A stretch of 64,000 nt of DNA from NCBI RefSeq assembly GCF_017745275.1, contig NZ_JAGHZS010000007.1, positions 849,147 to 913,146 on the forward strand, written 5' to 3'. Source of the DNA: Chitinophaga sp. (GTDB lineage: Bacteria > Bacteroidota > Bacteroidia > Chitinophagales > Chitinophagaceae). Every line of letters starts with the position of its first letter. Position 1 is the first letter of the stretch. The notes beneath the pieces were generated by a model. It saw only the letters and a list, made by a program, of their open reading frames with translations, was not told where the DNA came from and searched no databases. Shown here one piece after another: positions 43,309-53,100 of this stretch. The position numbers were made by a program, and so were the translations under genes.

Positions 43309-45873
43309 TTAAAATTTCAGTTCTCTGTTCTTTAATTCCAGTACCTCTTCTCCTTCCTGGTAAAATCTGCTATACAACTGATGCGGCAGTGAAACCCCTT
43401 GTTCGGCGCGATAGCCGGCGAATTCCAACTGCGTGAAAAAGGGACTGTCTTTCGGATTATCTGGACACATCTCCGCTATCTTATAGCCACTTGCGGCATC
43501 GTAATAGTAGTTCCAGCTACCACCTGAAGGAGTGGTCACATTTACCACGAAGGCGTTCATTCCGTTGATATGCAAGGTAGAATCCCGCAGTACCATCCGG
43601 TAACCTGCTTCCTTAAACAACAACTCCGGTACTACGGCTGTGGCTAAACGCAGTTCTTCCTTTTGAGCAATGCTCATTTTCACGTCTTCACCGAGGTGTC
43701 GTGAAGTAACGCTGGTATCTGTAACCAATACATCCCGGAGCGTTAAATGAATATTGTTGAGCGTGGTATTCATACTCCCCTGCCCTGCTAACGTGGTTTG
43801 CTTGTTAAATCCAATACGGCTATCTCCCGGCGTAGCGTAGGCCAATGTAGCAGCGGCCAGTTGTTTCCACCTGGCTTCCCCGCCTATCAGCTTCAGGTAG
43901 CGGCGCACCACCATGGCGGCATCCATTCCCTTCATCACAGGTAACTTTACGCCCGAACCTCTCCATTCATTATTACTACGGTCTGTATCCGGTATCATCT
44001 TCTGCGGATCTAATATCACAGCGGTGACGGGGCTGGCAGACTCATACCGGAAAGTATGCATTTTCCCCAGCTGCCAGATCTGCGCCGGAAAATGCAGCGT
44101 ATGTACGTTCCCGTTAAACTCGCGGATCTGTACATTTACCGGCATAATCATATCTCCCTTATTTTCCACGGTGATATCCACCCCTTTGGCAGGATCTCCT
44201 TCCACATAGTTCAGTCCTTTAATGGCCTGGTCCAGCTTCCAGTCGTTTAAAAACCAACTGCGCCAGAACCAGCTCAGATCTTCTCCGGTGCCATTTTCCA
44301 TGGCACGGAAAAAATCGTTTGGAGTAGGATGTTTGAAAGACCAGTCGCTCATAAATGTGCGGAAGGCGGCGTCAAAACGTTTGGGACCAATTACATCGTT
44401 GCGCAACAGCATCAGGGCTACAGCAGGTTTTACATACATCACCATCGCCATATCCTGGGGCGAAACAGAAGCGGCCATTGTATTTAAGGGTTGTATACTT
44501 TTTTTAGATGACAACCACTCTATCGCATTTTCCATCTGGAAAGCACCAGGGCCTTTCAGGGTATCACAGTTAATCAGGTTAATAAAAGTGTTCAGCCCTT
44601 CACACATCCAGCCGTATTTACTGTCGGCAGCTACCTGGATATTAAACCAGGTATGCCCCAGTTCATGATTGGTTTTAGTCCAGATAGTATTGCCAAAAGA
44701 AACGTTCTTGTAATGAATGGTAGATACGGCAGCAGAAGCAACTCCTGTAATAGAGCCCCCGATATTTACCCACGTAGGATAAGGATAAGGCGTCCATAGA
44801 CCGGAATAGGCTTCCACCATACTTTTCATCTGTTTAGCAATGGTATCCCATTCCCGGTTGCTATCCGGCGGATATACTGCCATCGCCAGTATTTGTCTGC
44901 CATTGGGGAGATTGGCTTTTACGCCATCCCATACCATCGCGGGAGATATTGCCCACATGCCATCATCTGCTTTATCCAGTTGAAAGCGCCAGGTTTTAGG
45001 CCCTGCAGTTGTTGTCAGGCCCTGTATGGCTTCCTGTGCAGAGATGATACGCACAACGGTATCACTTTTTATGGCTTGCTGGTATCGCTTCAAAGTAGCA
45101 GCGGATAACACGGCTTCAGGATTTGTGAGTACCCCGCTGCCCTGTACAATCAAGCCGGCAGGCACCGTGATGCTTACGTCAAGGGATCCGGGCTCTACAT
45201 AGTAACCGGCGGTAAACACGTTCCAGCCCTTTACTTCGTCATATACCGCCACTCTTGGAAACAGGCCGGCCAACTGGTATACTTTTCCATATTGACCTTC
45301 CAGTATTCCCATATAGTCGGAACCGTTATAGGGTAGTGTAAAGTCGTACTCAACAGCCATTTTCACCTTTTCACCGGGCTTCAGCGGAGTGGGCAATGAT
45401 ACTTTCACATAAGTATCCACTACATCATAGACGGCATTTTTTAACGCGTTTGTGCCTACCGCTACCTGTAACTGATGGATACGGCTGCCGTTCGTATATT
45501 CCTGTACGCCAAAACGAGTGCCCTGTGGCGGCGTTAACAACGCGATGCGCGAGTCTTTACGAAAACGGTTCTGGATGTTGGACAGCCAGATATAACTCAG
45601 TGATACCGGGCTGTTGTTGGTATACGTAATCTGCGCTGTTCCCTGCAAATTGCGGGTGAGGGTATCAAAAGACACCTGCACTTTATAATCGGTGCTATTT
45701 TGCCAGTAACCGGTTCCGGGTTTGCCATCCGCTGTGCGGTGGCTGTTTCCCGGCGGAAAATCCAGCGGCGCAAATGCCTCATCGGTAGTGACGATCTCTT
45801 TTTTTGTTTGTGCGAAAACCTGGCAACAACAGAGACCAGCCACTATCAACCCTATTGAAAATTTCAAACGCAA
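43309..45873 (-). CDS. M1-family metallopeptidase (gluzincin), secreted
   Basis: 854 residues with a signal peptide ending at VFAQ. An N-terminal beta domain typical of M1 aminopeptidases (VQVSFDTLTRNLQGTAQITYTN) precedes the catalytic domain. There the zinc motif is HELGH (403-407) with the third ligand Glu in MCEGLNTF about 18 residues later, and a substrate loop YPTWVNIGGSITGVAS stands in place of the usual GAMEN. A long C-terminal region of about 350 residues follows. It likely trims peptides in the periplasm. Start codons in frame are TTG (45873, 45867) and none is ATG. The promoter element at 45900-45933 lies 27 bp upstream. Co-transcribed with the TlpA gene at 42166. Confidence 0.88.
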   Translation of the reverse strand: MRLKFSIGLIVAGLCCCQVFAQTKKEIVTTDEAFAPLDFPPGNSHRTADGKPGTGYWQNSTDYKVQVSFDTLTRNLQGTAQITYTNNSPVSLSYIWLSNIQNRFRKDSRIALLTPPQGTRFGVQEYTNGSRIHQLQVAVGTNALKNAVYDVVDTYVKVSLPTPLKPGEKVKMAVEYDFTLPYNGSDYMGILEGQYGKVYQLAGLFPRVAVYDEVKGWNVFTAGYYVEPGSLDVSITVPAGLIVQGSGVLTNPEAVLSAATLKRYQQAIKSDTVVRIISAQEAIQGLTTTAGPKTWRFQLDKADDGMWAISPAMVWDGVKANLPNGRQILAMAVYPPDSNREWDTIAKQMKSMVEAYSGLWTPYPYPTWVNIGGSITGVASAAVSTIHYKNVSFGNTIWTKTNHELGHTWFNIQVAADSKYGWMCEGLNTFINLINCDTLKGPGAFQMENAIEWLSSKKSIQPLNTMAASVSPQDMAMVMYVKPAVALMLLRNDVIGPKRFDAAFRTFMSDWSFKHPTPNDFFRAMENGTGEDLSWFWRSWFLNDWKLDQAIKGLNYVEGDPAKGVDITVENKGDMIMPVNVQIREFNGNVHTLHFPAQIWQLGKMHTFRYESASPVTAVILDPQKMIPDTDRSNNEWRGSGVKLPVMKGMDAAMVVRRYLKLIGGEARWKQLAAATLAYATPGDSRIGFNKQTTLAGQGSMNTTLNNIHLTLRDVLVTDTSVTSRHLGEDVKMSIAQKEELRLATAVVPELLFKEAGYRMVLRDSTLHINGMNAFVVNVTTPSGGSWNYYYDAASGYKIAEMCPDNPKDSPFFTQLEFAGYRAEQGVSLPHQLYSRFYQEGEEVLELKNRELKF

Positions 45874-45899
45874 GCTATTCGGTATTTAGATGTGGTTTA

Positions 45900-45933
45900 A
45901 TTAAAGGCAACACAGCTAACAGAAAGGGTGAAG
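45900..45933 (-). promoter_or_regulatory. ECF-type promoter element, copy 3 (M1 peptidase)
   Basis: On the minus strand CTTCACCC is followed by 14 bp and GTTGCCTTTAAT. The same two boxes with the same 14-bp gap occur at 47502-47535, 54959-54992 and 57742-57774. The downstream 23 bp (45884-45906) are identical to those before the 47484 gene. Confidence 0.75.
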
Positions 45934-45979
45934 CAGTGTATTATTTTTTATGATTTTCCTGTTGTGTGTTGGCAAAACA

Positions 45980-46012
45980 AACCCCTTCCCTGCATAAGTC
46001 CGGAAAGGGGTT
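45980..46012 (-). terminator. rho-independent terminator of the 46072 TlpA gene
   Basis: AACCCCTTTCC pairs with GGGAAGGGGTT on the minus strand, followed by TTGTTTTG. It stands between the TlpA stop and the next promoter element, so the M1 unit is separately transcribed. Confidence 0.8.
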
Positions 46013-46071
46013 CATTGAATATTGACTGCTCCGTGGCCTTCATTGTTGGCGCGCCAACAGTATATAACAAC

Positions 46072-47484
46072 TTATTTACTTCTCATCTGGTAAGCACCTT
46101 CTACTACCTTATCAAAGCCATCACCGGATGGGTGGCCCAGGTTACCATTAATGAAAGTGCCGTCTTTATTGATAACAATCCAGCGTGGTACGGTATTCAG
46201 CACATAACGCTTTGCCATCTGCTTGGTTTGTGGATCTTCACTGTCCAGGGAAAGCAATAAATTGTATTCACCGCCAATACCATGGTCTTCAGAGAATTTC
46301 TTCCAGGCCTCTTCTGCACCCGCACCTTCCCAACCAATGGTCAGGAATACAATATCATTTTTATCTTTATAGGAATCCCTGATCTGGCGATAGATAGGCA
46401 GCGCAGCTACACAGCCGCTGCACCAGGTGGCCCAGCAATCAATCACCACCACTTTACCTTTAAAGTCTGACAGTTTGATAGTTTTTCCCTTGTCATTTTT
46501 CAGTGCAAAATCATAGGCAGGCTTGCCGGGCATCAGTTGTCCATACTCGCCTAACAAGGAGTCTACTTCTTTCCTGGCTGGCAGATCTTTAGGCAAATTA
46601 TTGGAGACCAGTGACAACATATCGGCAAGCTTATGTGTTAAGCCGTGCAGTCTTGCTTCTATACGTACATTAGTCACGGCCAGTACGCCTTTTACCACGT
46701 CACTTTTCCCTTCCTTCATTAAGGTGGCTAATTTCAAATCGTTGCTCAGGGTGCTGTCCAGCATCCGCTTCTGCTCCCACCAGCAGCTCACTGTTTCCTG
46801 CATCACGCTCCAGTTGCCTATTGCTGAATATGCGGGCAAAGAAATGTCAAAACCTTTCAGGCACCAGTTGGCATAATCCTTTGATGGTAGCAGGTTAGGA
46901 TGTCTGAATTGAAACAAGTACTTTTCGCGCAGCAGCTTCGATTGCTCATATGCTTTCAGCAAAGCCAGGTTTTCCTTATTGGTTATTTTAGCCTGGGAAA
47001 TCAGCGCCTGTACCTGTTGTGCTGCGTTATTGATCAGCCCATTCATTTCATCTACTGTAGTAATGTTACTCCCAACAGTATACAAGCTATCTATCTGGTA
47101 AGGCAATGCCTGCCGGGCGGCATCCTTGCCGTTAAAAACGGCTGAAAACTGGCCTATCAAAGGCTTACCGTCTTTAAACTTTGGCACCAGCACCATCTGT
47201 ACGTTGTCGCCCTTATTGATTAGTATAGCGCATTTGTTTACCTCTACAATCTGTACTCCATCATTCAGGGTTCTTGATATGGTGGTAATAGCTGGTTTGC
47301 CGGGCTCAAATAAGATCTCCGATTTATACTCCGTTAACCCGGTATTCTTTAAATATTCCAGGTTGATACCGTTTCTACTTCCCCCGGGAATATTTATATT
47401 GAGCGATGTGGATGCTACAGGGTTGCCGGCAAAAGCGGCCATGCTTCCCAGTAACATGGTCGTTACTATTTGGAATGACTTCAT
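46072..47484 (-). CDS. TlpA-family redoxin with long N-terminal region
   Basis: 470 residues. Signal peptide ends near AFAG or NPVAS. A large N-terminal region (about 25-320), helical in its second half, precedes a thioredoxin fold starting near GKPAYDFALKNDKGKTIKLSDFKGKVVVIDCWATW. The redox motif is WCSGC and the cis-Pro loop is RYVLNTVPRWIVINKDG. Periplasmic thiol chemistry is expected. It stands alone between a promoter element and a terminator, so it is a monocistronic member of the regulon. Confidence 0.88.
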   Translation of the reverse strand: MKSFQIVTTMLLGSMAAFAGNPVASTSLNINIPGGSRNGINLEYLKNTGLTEYKSEILFEPGKPAITTISRTLNDGVQIVEVNKCAILINKGDNVQMVLVPKFKDGKPLIGQFSAVFNGKDAARQALPYQIDSLYTVGSNITTVDEMNGLINNAAQQVQALISQAKITNKENLALLKAYEQSKLLREKYLFQFRHPNLLPSKDYANWCLKGFDISLPAYSAIGNWSVMQETVSCWWEQKRMLDSTLSNDLKLATLMKEGKSDVVKGVLAVTNVRIEARLHGLTHKLADMLSLVSNNLPKDLPARKEVDSLLGEYGQLMPGKPAYDFALKNDKGKTIKLSDFKGKVVVIDCWATWCSGCVAALPIYRQIRDSYKDKNDIVFLTIGWEGAGAEEAWKKFSEDHGIGGEYNLLLSLDSEDPQTKQMAKRYVLNTVPRWIVINKDGTFINGNLGHPSGDGFDKVVEGAYQMRSK

Positions 47485-47501
47485 GATTTAGATGTGGTTT
47501 A

Positions 47502-47535
47502 ATTAAAGACAACCAGGATTGCAGAAAGGGTGAAG
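47502..47535 (-). promoter_or_regulatory. ECF-type promoter element, copy 2 (TlpA)
   Basis: Minus-strand CTTCACCC, 14 bp, GTTGTCTTTAAT, ending 18 bp before the ATG at 47484. Box spacing is the same as in the other three copies. Confidence 0.75.
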
Positions 47536-47610
47536 AAGCAGATTATTTTTTTGTAATTTTCTATTAGTCGATATATATCAGGGGAATCCGGTGAACCGTT
47601 TTACCGGAAA

Positions 47611-47652
47611 AACAAACCCCTTTCCTGTGTTGTTGCAGGAAAGGGGTTTGTT
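47611..47652 (-). terminator. strong rho-independent terminator after the SusCD-lipoprotein unit
   Basis: A perfect 17-bp stem AACAAACCCCTTTCCTG/CAGGAAAGGGGTTTGTT with an 8-nt loop, followed by T-rich sequence on the minus strand. It is 47 bp after the stop of the lipoprotein gene. Confidence 0.9.
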
Positions 47653-47698
47653 TTATAATTATTCATCCATCACTGATAAAGCGTTCACGAACTGTTGT

Positions 47699-48577
47699 CT
47701 ACGGATGCTCGCCGATTGCCTGAAGATCTACACCGTATTTATCCCTGTAAAAATTGATCACGGCTGCATATTTTAGCTGTATCAGTCCGCTTACATCATA
47801 GCTGGGTTTTAAAATAGTAGCATCCAGCTCGGCTTTGGTATGAGAAGTAATGGCATTTACATAGCAAACGAAATCCCAGAGGAGTGTTGGCTGGAATGCA
47901 CCCACATTTTGTGGAACTTCAATTAAACCATCTCTTGCAGTAAGTGAATTGCTATAAGTTTCCGGACTCAGCTTCTTGAATTCCTGGGGGATCTGAATAC
48001 CACCTGCTGAAATAGATTGCTCCATGTAAGATCTATGCATATATCCTCTCAACTCCTTCCTGCGTGTTGGCAATACTGCTGCCAGCGTACTATCCGCCCA
48101 TCCAATCGTTAATGTACCACGGGTAGCGCAAAAACCAGTCTTTGTGCGTCCCGCATCAATCACATTACCAATGGTACCACCCACTCTATAGAAACTGTCT
48201 AAATAGGCTGCCAACAAAATTTTAAATGGCATAGTTTTCTGAAGAAAACTTTCCGGGTAGAAATTCAGGCATTCTGACTTAAAATACTCCAGGGTATATT
48301 TAATCCATGCAGGATTAGCTGGTCCTGATTTCACCTGCAGGTAATTAGTATAATTATAGGTAAGATCAAAGGTGGAGAACTTATACAAAATATAAGCATT
48401 ATACTTCTGATGAAATGCTACAATAGAATCATCGTATGATTGATTCCCTTGAGGCAGCTGATAGAAATCCGGCACTTTCTCCGGTATAATCGCCGCTTCT
48501 TTGCGGCAGGAAATGAAAGTCAGTAATAACAATGTCAAACCTGTGAACATGATATTACGAAGGAAGACTGTAGTCAT
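47699..48577 (-). CDS. SusCD-associated lipoprotein, resembling LP_HExxH_w_tonB but without HExxH
   Basis: 292 residues from ATG 48577 (signal MTTVFLRNIMFTGLTLLLLTFISC with lipobox). Position after SusD and blocks such as FLQKTMPFKILLA and GTLTIG recall the substrate import-associated zinc metallohydrolase lipoproteins (TIGR04549). However, the place of the metal site reads RRKELRGYMHRSYMEQ, so HExxH is absent. It may be an inactive binding version that helps the SusCD pair. The frame extends upstream to 48796 inside susD, but the lipobox fixes 48577. The assignment to this family is by context and partial motif only. Confidence 0.6.
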   Translation of the reverse strand: MTTVFLRNIMFTGLTLLLLTFISCRKEAAIIPEKVPDFYQLPQGNQSYDDSIVAFHQKYNAYILYKFSTFDLTYNYTNYLQVKSGPANPAWIKYTLEYFKSECLNFYPESFLQKTMPFKILLAAYLDSFYRVGGTIGNVIDAGRTKTGFCATRGTLTIGWADSTLAAVLPTRRKELRGYMHRSYMEQSISAGGIQIPQEFKKLSPETYSNSLTARDGLIEVPQNVGAFQPTLLWDFVCYVNAITSHTKAELDATILKPSYDVSGLIQLKYAAVINFYRDKYGVDLQAIGEHP

Positions 48578-48603
48578 AAAATAAGTTTTATGAATCAATA
48601 TTT

Positions 48604-50106
48604 TTATTGTGGTTGACGAAGGCCGCTTATCTGTTGATTTTGCGGCATTGACGTATTCCGCTGTAATACTTCGATAGGAATTGGTAATACATATTGTGGA
48701 TCTCTTTTCGCCAATGTATACACGGTAGTGGTACTTGGTGTAGGAGCATAAATATGTGAAATAGACGGCATACCATATCTTCTCAGATCGAACCAACGAT
48801 GACCGGCTTCATGGAATAATTCCCTTCTGCGTTCGGTGCGGCACATCTCAAGTAATTTATCCGGTGTTTCTATTGTCCAGTTAACGTAGCTCCCTTTTGC
48901 ATAACGGTTTACCCGAAGTGTATTCAGATTTTTCAATGCTTCCGCAGCGCCGGAAGCATCTCCTTTTTTATATTTCTGGATATAAGCCTCCGCGCGGTTC
49001 AGGTAGGCTTCCGAACTACGCCAGGATGTGCCCATATCTGATCCAACTACCGCATAATCAGAAATCGTTTTATTGAAGTTATAATCACCTGGCACAAAAA
49101 GCTTCAGGAATTCGGGAAGCGGACAAAAGTACACCTGGCTTCTGAGATCACTGGTGTCGAAGCAACGGGCCAGGTCGTGGGAAATGCCATATGCAGTATA
49201 TGTTCCCGGCGCCTTAGGTTCATCCAGAGAACCATAGTACCAGATTGTTTCCACGTTATTCACACCCATTAAAGGATAAGCCAGGAAATCGGTAAACGCA
49301 CCATCAGGAGGCCATTTATTCAGGTCCATTAATTGCGGGTGATGACTCAGTACATAGTCTGCATGTGCAATGGCCTTATCCCAGTTTTCCATATACAGGT
49401 ATACCCTGCTGGCTAACAGGTGAGCTGCGGTGGCAGAAATACGATACAATTTCTGTGTTGTTCCTACCTGTTCCAGCAAATTAATGGCACTATCCAGGTC
49501 CTGGGTTACCTGCGCATATACTTCTTTCACTGTATTCCTGGCGGGTAAATCTTCCGCCAGATTTGCATTCAGCTTCAATGGTATACCCGCAAGTTTATCC
49601 GGTGTAGTAGTAGAATCGTTATAAGGCTTAGCATATAAATTTACCAGCATAAAGTGATAGAATGCCCGGAGCGCATACGCCTCCCCTTTATACATGGTTT
49701 TGTCTGAGGCTTCGCCAATGGAATTATCCAGATATTGCAAAGCCACATTAGTGCCTAAAATGAGTTTGTAATATGTACGCCAGGAATCGAACTTATCTAC
49801 CTTGGCACCAGCCTGTTTACAAACATCAATGAAATTAGGTTGCCACTGAAACGCACCCGCATTCATGGTTACTTCCAGCTGCTGGTCAGCTATTACGTCA
49901 CCATTATAACACTGAATATCGTCATCCATCAGTGAGATATAAGGCTGCAGGTTTACGCCGTTTGTAGGATAACCCTCCGTATATAAAATCTCTCCAAAGT
50001 TCTTGGTAGTTTTGGGAATTACTTCTGTTTGTGACCGTTCAGCTAAAAACTTCTTGCATGAGATCATGCTTCCTGCCAACAAGGCAATGACTACAACTTT
50101 TTTCAT
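48604..50106 (-). CDS. SusD/RagB nutrient-binding lipoprotein
   Basis: 500 residues. Lipobox LAGSMISC; SQTEVIPKTTKNFGEILYTEGYP replaces the usual opening of the family. The TPR-like core has KGEAYALRAFYHFMLVNLYAKPYND, and the C-terminal block CRTERRRELFHEAGHRWFDLRRYGMP is the family hallmark. It lies 22 bp after the SusC gene and should cap the SusC barrel. The ligand is unknown; peptidase and TlpA partners suggest peptides or proteins rather than glycans. Confidence 0.93.
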   Translation of the reverse strand: MKKVVVIALLAGSMISCKKFLAERSQTEVIPKTTKNFGEILYTEGYPTNGVNLQPYISLMDDDIQCYNGDVIADQQLEVTMNAGAFQWQPNFIDVCKQAGAKVDKFDSWRTYYKLILGTNVALQYLDNSIGEASDKTMYKGEAYALRAFYHFMLVNLYAKPYNDSTTTPDKLAGIPLKLNANLAEDLPARNTVKEVYAQVTQDLDSAINLLEQVGTTQKLYRISATAAHLLASRVYLYMENWDKAIAHADYVLSHHPQLMDLNKWPPDGAFTDFLAYPLMGVNNVETIWYYGSLDEPKAPGTYTAYGISHDLARCFDTSDLRSQVYFCPLPEFLKLFVPGDYNFNKTISDYAVVGSDMGTSWRSSEAYLNRAEAYIQKYKKGDASGAAEALKNLNTLRVNRYAKGSYVNWTIETPDKLLEMCRTERRRELFHEAGHRWFDLRRYGMPSISHIYAPTPSTTTVYTLAKRDPQYVLPIPIEVLQRNTSMPQNQQISGLRQPQ

Positions 50107-50128
50107 ACCTCTTTTTTAGACGGTTATA

Positions 50129-53100
50129 TTAAAAATTCACATTCATACTAAAACCATATTTCCTGGTAATCGGTAACGCAGTACTGCCCACGCCCTGAAC
50201 TTCAGGATCTTCTCCGTGCAGGTCCTTGCTGGCCAATGTAAACAGGTTACTGATAAACAACCCAGCGGAAATGCTTTTCACACGCGCCATAGAAACAATG
50301 CTTCTGGGAATCGCATAGCTAAACATAATATTCTTGCAGCGGATAAAACTACCATCAACTACGCGGATATCGGATTGGTTATAGGCATCATATATACCTC
50401 TATTACCTGTTCCTGGCACGCTTATAGCCGCAACATCGGTAACAGCAGGTATATTGGTAGTTTTCTCATCCCCAGGTTTTCTCCAGCGATCTATCAGTAT
50501 TCTATTCGCATTATCATAAGGAGCGGGTACTCCATCTGAGGCAATATTCTGATTGTTAAACAGCGGATTTAACCTCTTTGCATTGCCCCAGGCATATGCT
50601 AAGTCAGCCTGCACAGAAAATTGTTTATAACGGTATGAAAGGCCCATACCTCCACTAAATTTAGGATGTAATTGTCCTGAGTATACCAGTAACCCTGCGG
50701 TATCTACCCCATCAGGATGACCGGTTCTACTAAACAATGGTAGCCCTGTTTTTGGATCCAGTCCACCAAAATGGAAGGAATAAAAACCGCTGATTGGTTT
50801 GCCTGGAATTCTAACATCACCATTGAGGTAATCGTCGTATTTATTGGCAAAACTGTTTTCACCGATGGCATTGAAGTTTCTGCTATTATTGAAGGTTAGC
50901 GTCAGGTTGCTCCATTTGGTACGAATTGGCACTATAGACAGGAATAAATCCATCCCCCTGTTCTGAATTGCACCACCATTTTTATACATCATATCAATAC
51001 CATATTCAAATGGAATATTTCTTGGCACTAACAGATCCCTGCTATGCTTGATATAATATTCAACAGTGAAGCTAACCCTGTTTTCAAATAAACCCACATC
51101 TGCTCCAAAGTTCCATTGTTGTGTTTTTTCCCAGCGCAAATCTGGATAAGGAAGTGATTTTATGCCGAGTTGAGGAATTCCTGTGGTGGGATCAGTGTTA
51201 CCACCAATAGGATATTCGGCAATCAGCTCAGGTCCCACCACTTTCACCACATTCCCTGCAGTACCCAAAGACGCACGGAATACCAGGTTATTCAATAACT
51301 TGCCGGATGGCAGCCATGACTCATTGGTAACATTCCATCTGGCGGCTACACTGTAGTTAGGTAAAAACTTGGAGTTAGAGTATTGTCCGAAACGATTATT
51401 ACCATCTGTTCTGATATTGGCGTTCAACACATACCTGCTATTGATTACATAGCTGGCAGTAGCAAATAATCCAAATGCATTGTTAACCGTATTGGTAATA
51501 CTGCGCCTGCTGTACATTGCTATACTTTTAGGTGCAGGGTAAAAAGCCTGGCCGCGGTCAGGGTAATAACCCGGTTCTGTAGAATTAAAGCCTTTTGCCT
51601 GTTGAGAACTAATTTCATTTCCGAAGGAAAAATTAAACTGGTCTCTTTCCTGGAAAAAAGATTTATCATAGATAAACATGTTACGGGTAGTCAGAGACAA
51701 TGAGTTCGTATTACCGATCGTTGCTATTCCTCCATAAGGCAAATAGGAAGCGGCTACCTGTCTGTCGGATGGAGTATAGCTCAGGTTCCAGCCACGATTC
51801 ATACCCATCAGAAATGAACCCTCATAGGCTGCTGAGAATACATCAGATGCGTCTGAAAATACAGCGGAAGTACTTTGGAACAGCAGGCCGGGTAACAGCT
51901 TATAGGAGGCTGTGAACGTTGCCCCCATGGACCTGGTGCTTCCGGAACTTTCTGTTTGCGCAATTTCATTGAGCATATTAAACGTGAGTGGTGGAGGCAG
52001 CGGCATTACACTTGTACCGGAAGATCCTTTCGGGTAAATGGTTTCAGGGGACAAAGTTCTGCTGGTGGTAAGTGCATAACCCAATGGATTCACGCCGGGG
52101 TAATACCCTCCCATCTTTGAGTAATTCCCCATGATATGGATATCAAACGATAACCTTTTAGTGGCCTCTGTGTGGAGATTGGTGCTGACGGTGTAATTCT
52201 TACGGGTATCCATTTGTGAAGCCCCTCTGTCATCCGAATAACCGAAAGAGGCGTAATAAGTTGATTTCCCCATACCACCACTCATGTTAATTGAGTGATT
52301 CATGCTGAAGCTATTTCTGAACAACACTTTAAACCAGTCGGTATTATTGGCTTCCAACCTGGCCACTTCTGTTTTAAACTGTGGTTCTGTAATTTGCCTG
52401 GCGTTCAGCGCCTGCAAAAGTCCCTCATAAGTACCCATACCAGCAAATCCTTTGCTGGTAACATTATACAGCATACCATCTTCTACCATTTCGCGTGAAA
52501 ACTGTAACCTTTCTTTGGAGTTCATCAGTTTCATCCCCACATAGGAAGGGCGTTGCTGAAAAGACAGGTTGGTATTATAGCTGACCTGCATAGGTCCGGC
52601 TTTACCTTTCTTGGTAGTGACTACAATAACGCCATTAGCAGCGGCCACCCCGTAAATAGCGGTAGCTGCAGCATCTTTCAGGAAAGTAATACTTTCCACA
52701 TCGTAAGGGTTTAATCCACTTACGGCACTACCAATCAGGGCATAGTTACCTGTTTGCGCATCTGATACCACATTGTTAAGCTGGGTGGCAGACATATCTA
52801 CCGGGTCAGGGCGTACAACGTTATCTATTACCCATAATGGGCTGGCATTTCCAACAAACGTAGAAGTACCACGTATACGCAGGGTAGGCCGACCGTTTAC
52901 ACTACCAGTGGAATTCATTACCATCAGTCCTGGTACCTTACCTTGTAACATCCTGTCGATGGTGGGTTCACCGGGTTGTATCAACTGCGCTGCATCGAGT
53001 TTAAAAGTGGAGGCAGCAGATAAACGTGCGTCTATTTTCGTATAACCATTTACTACCACCTCGCTGATCGACTGGGTAGCAGAATCAAGTTCAATCTTAG

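Noticed and set aside
47699..48796. Long form of the SusD-associated lipoprotein overlapping susD
   Set aside because: The lipobox signal at 48577 defines the start; the upstream 73 codons are an antiphase read-through of the susD end.
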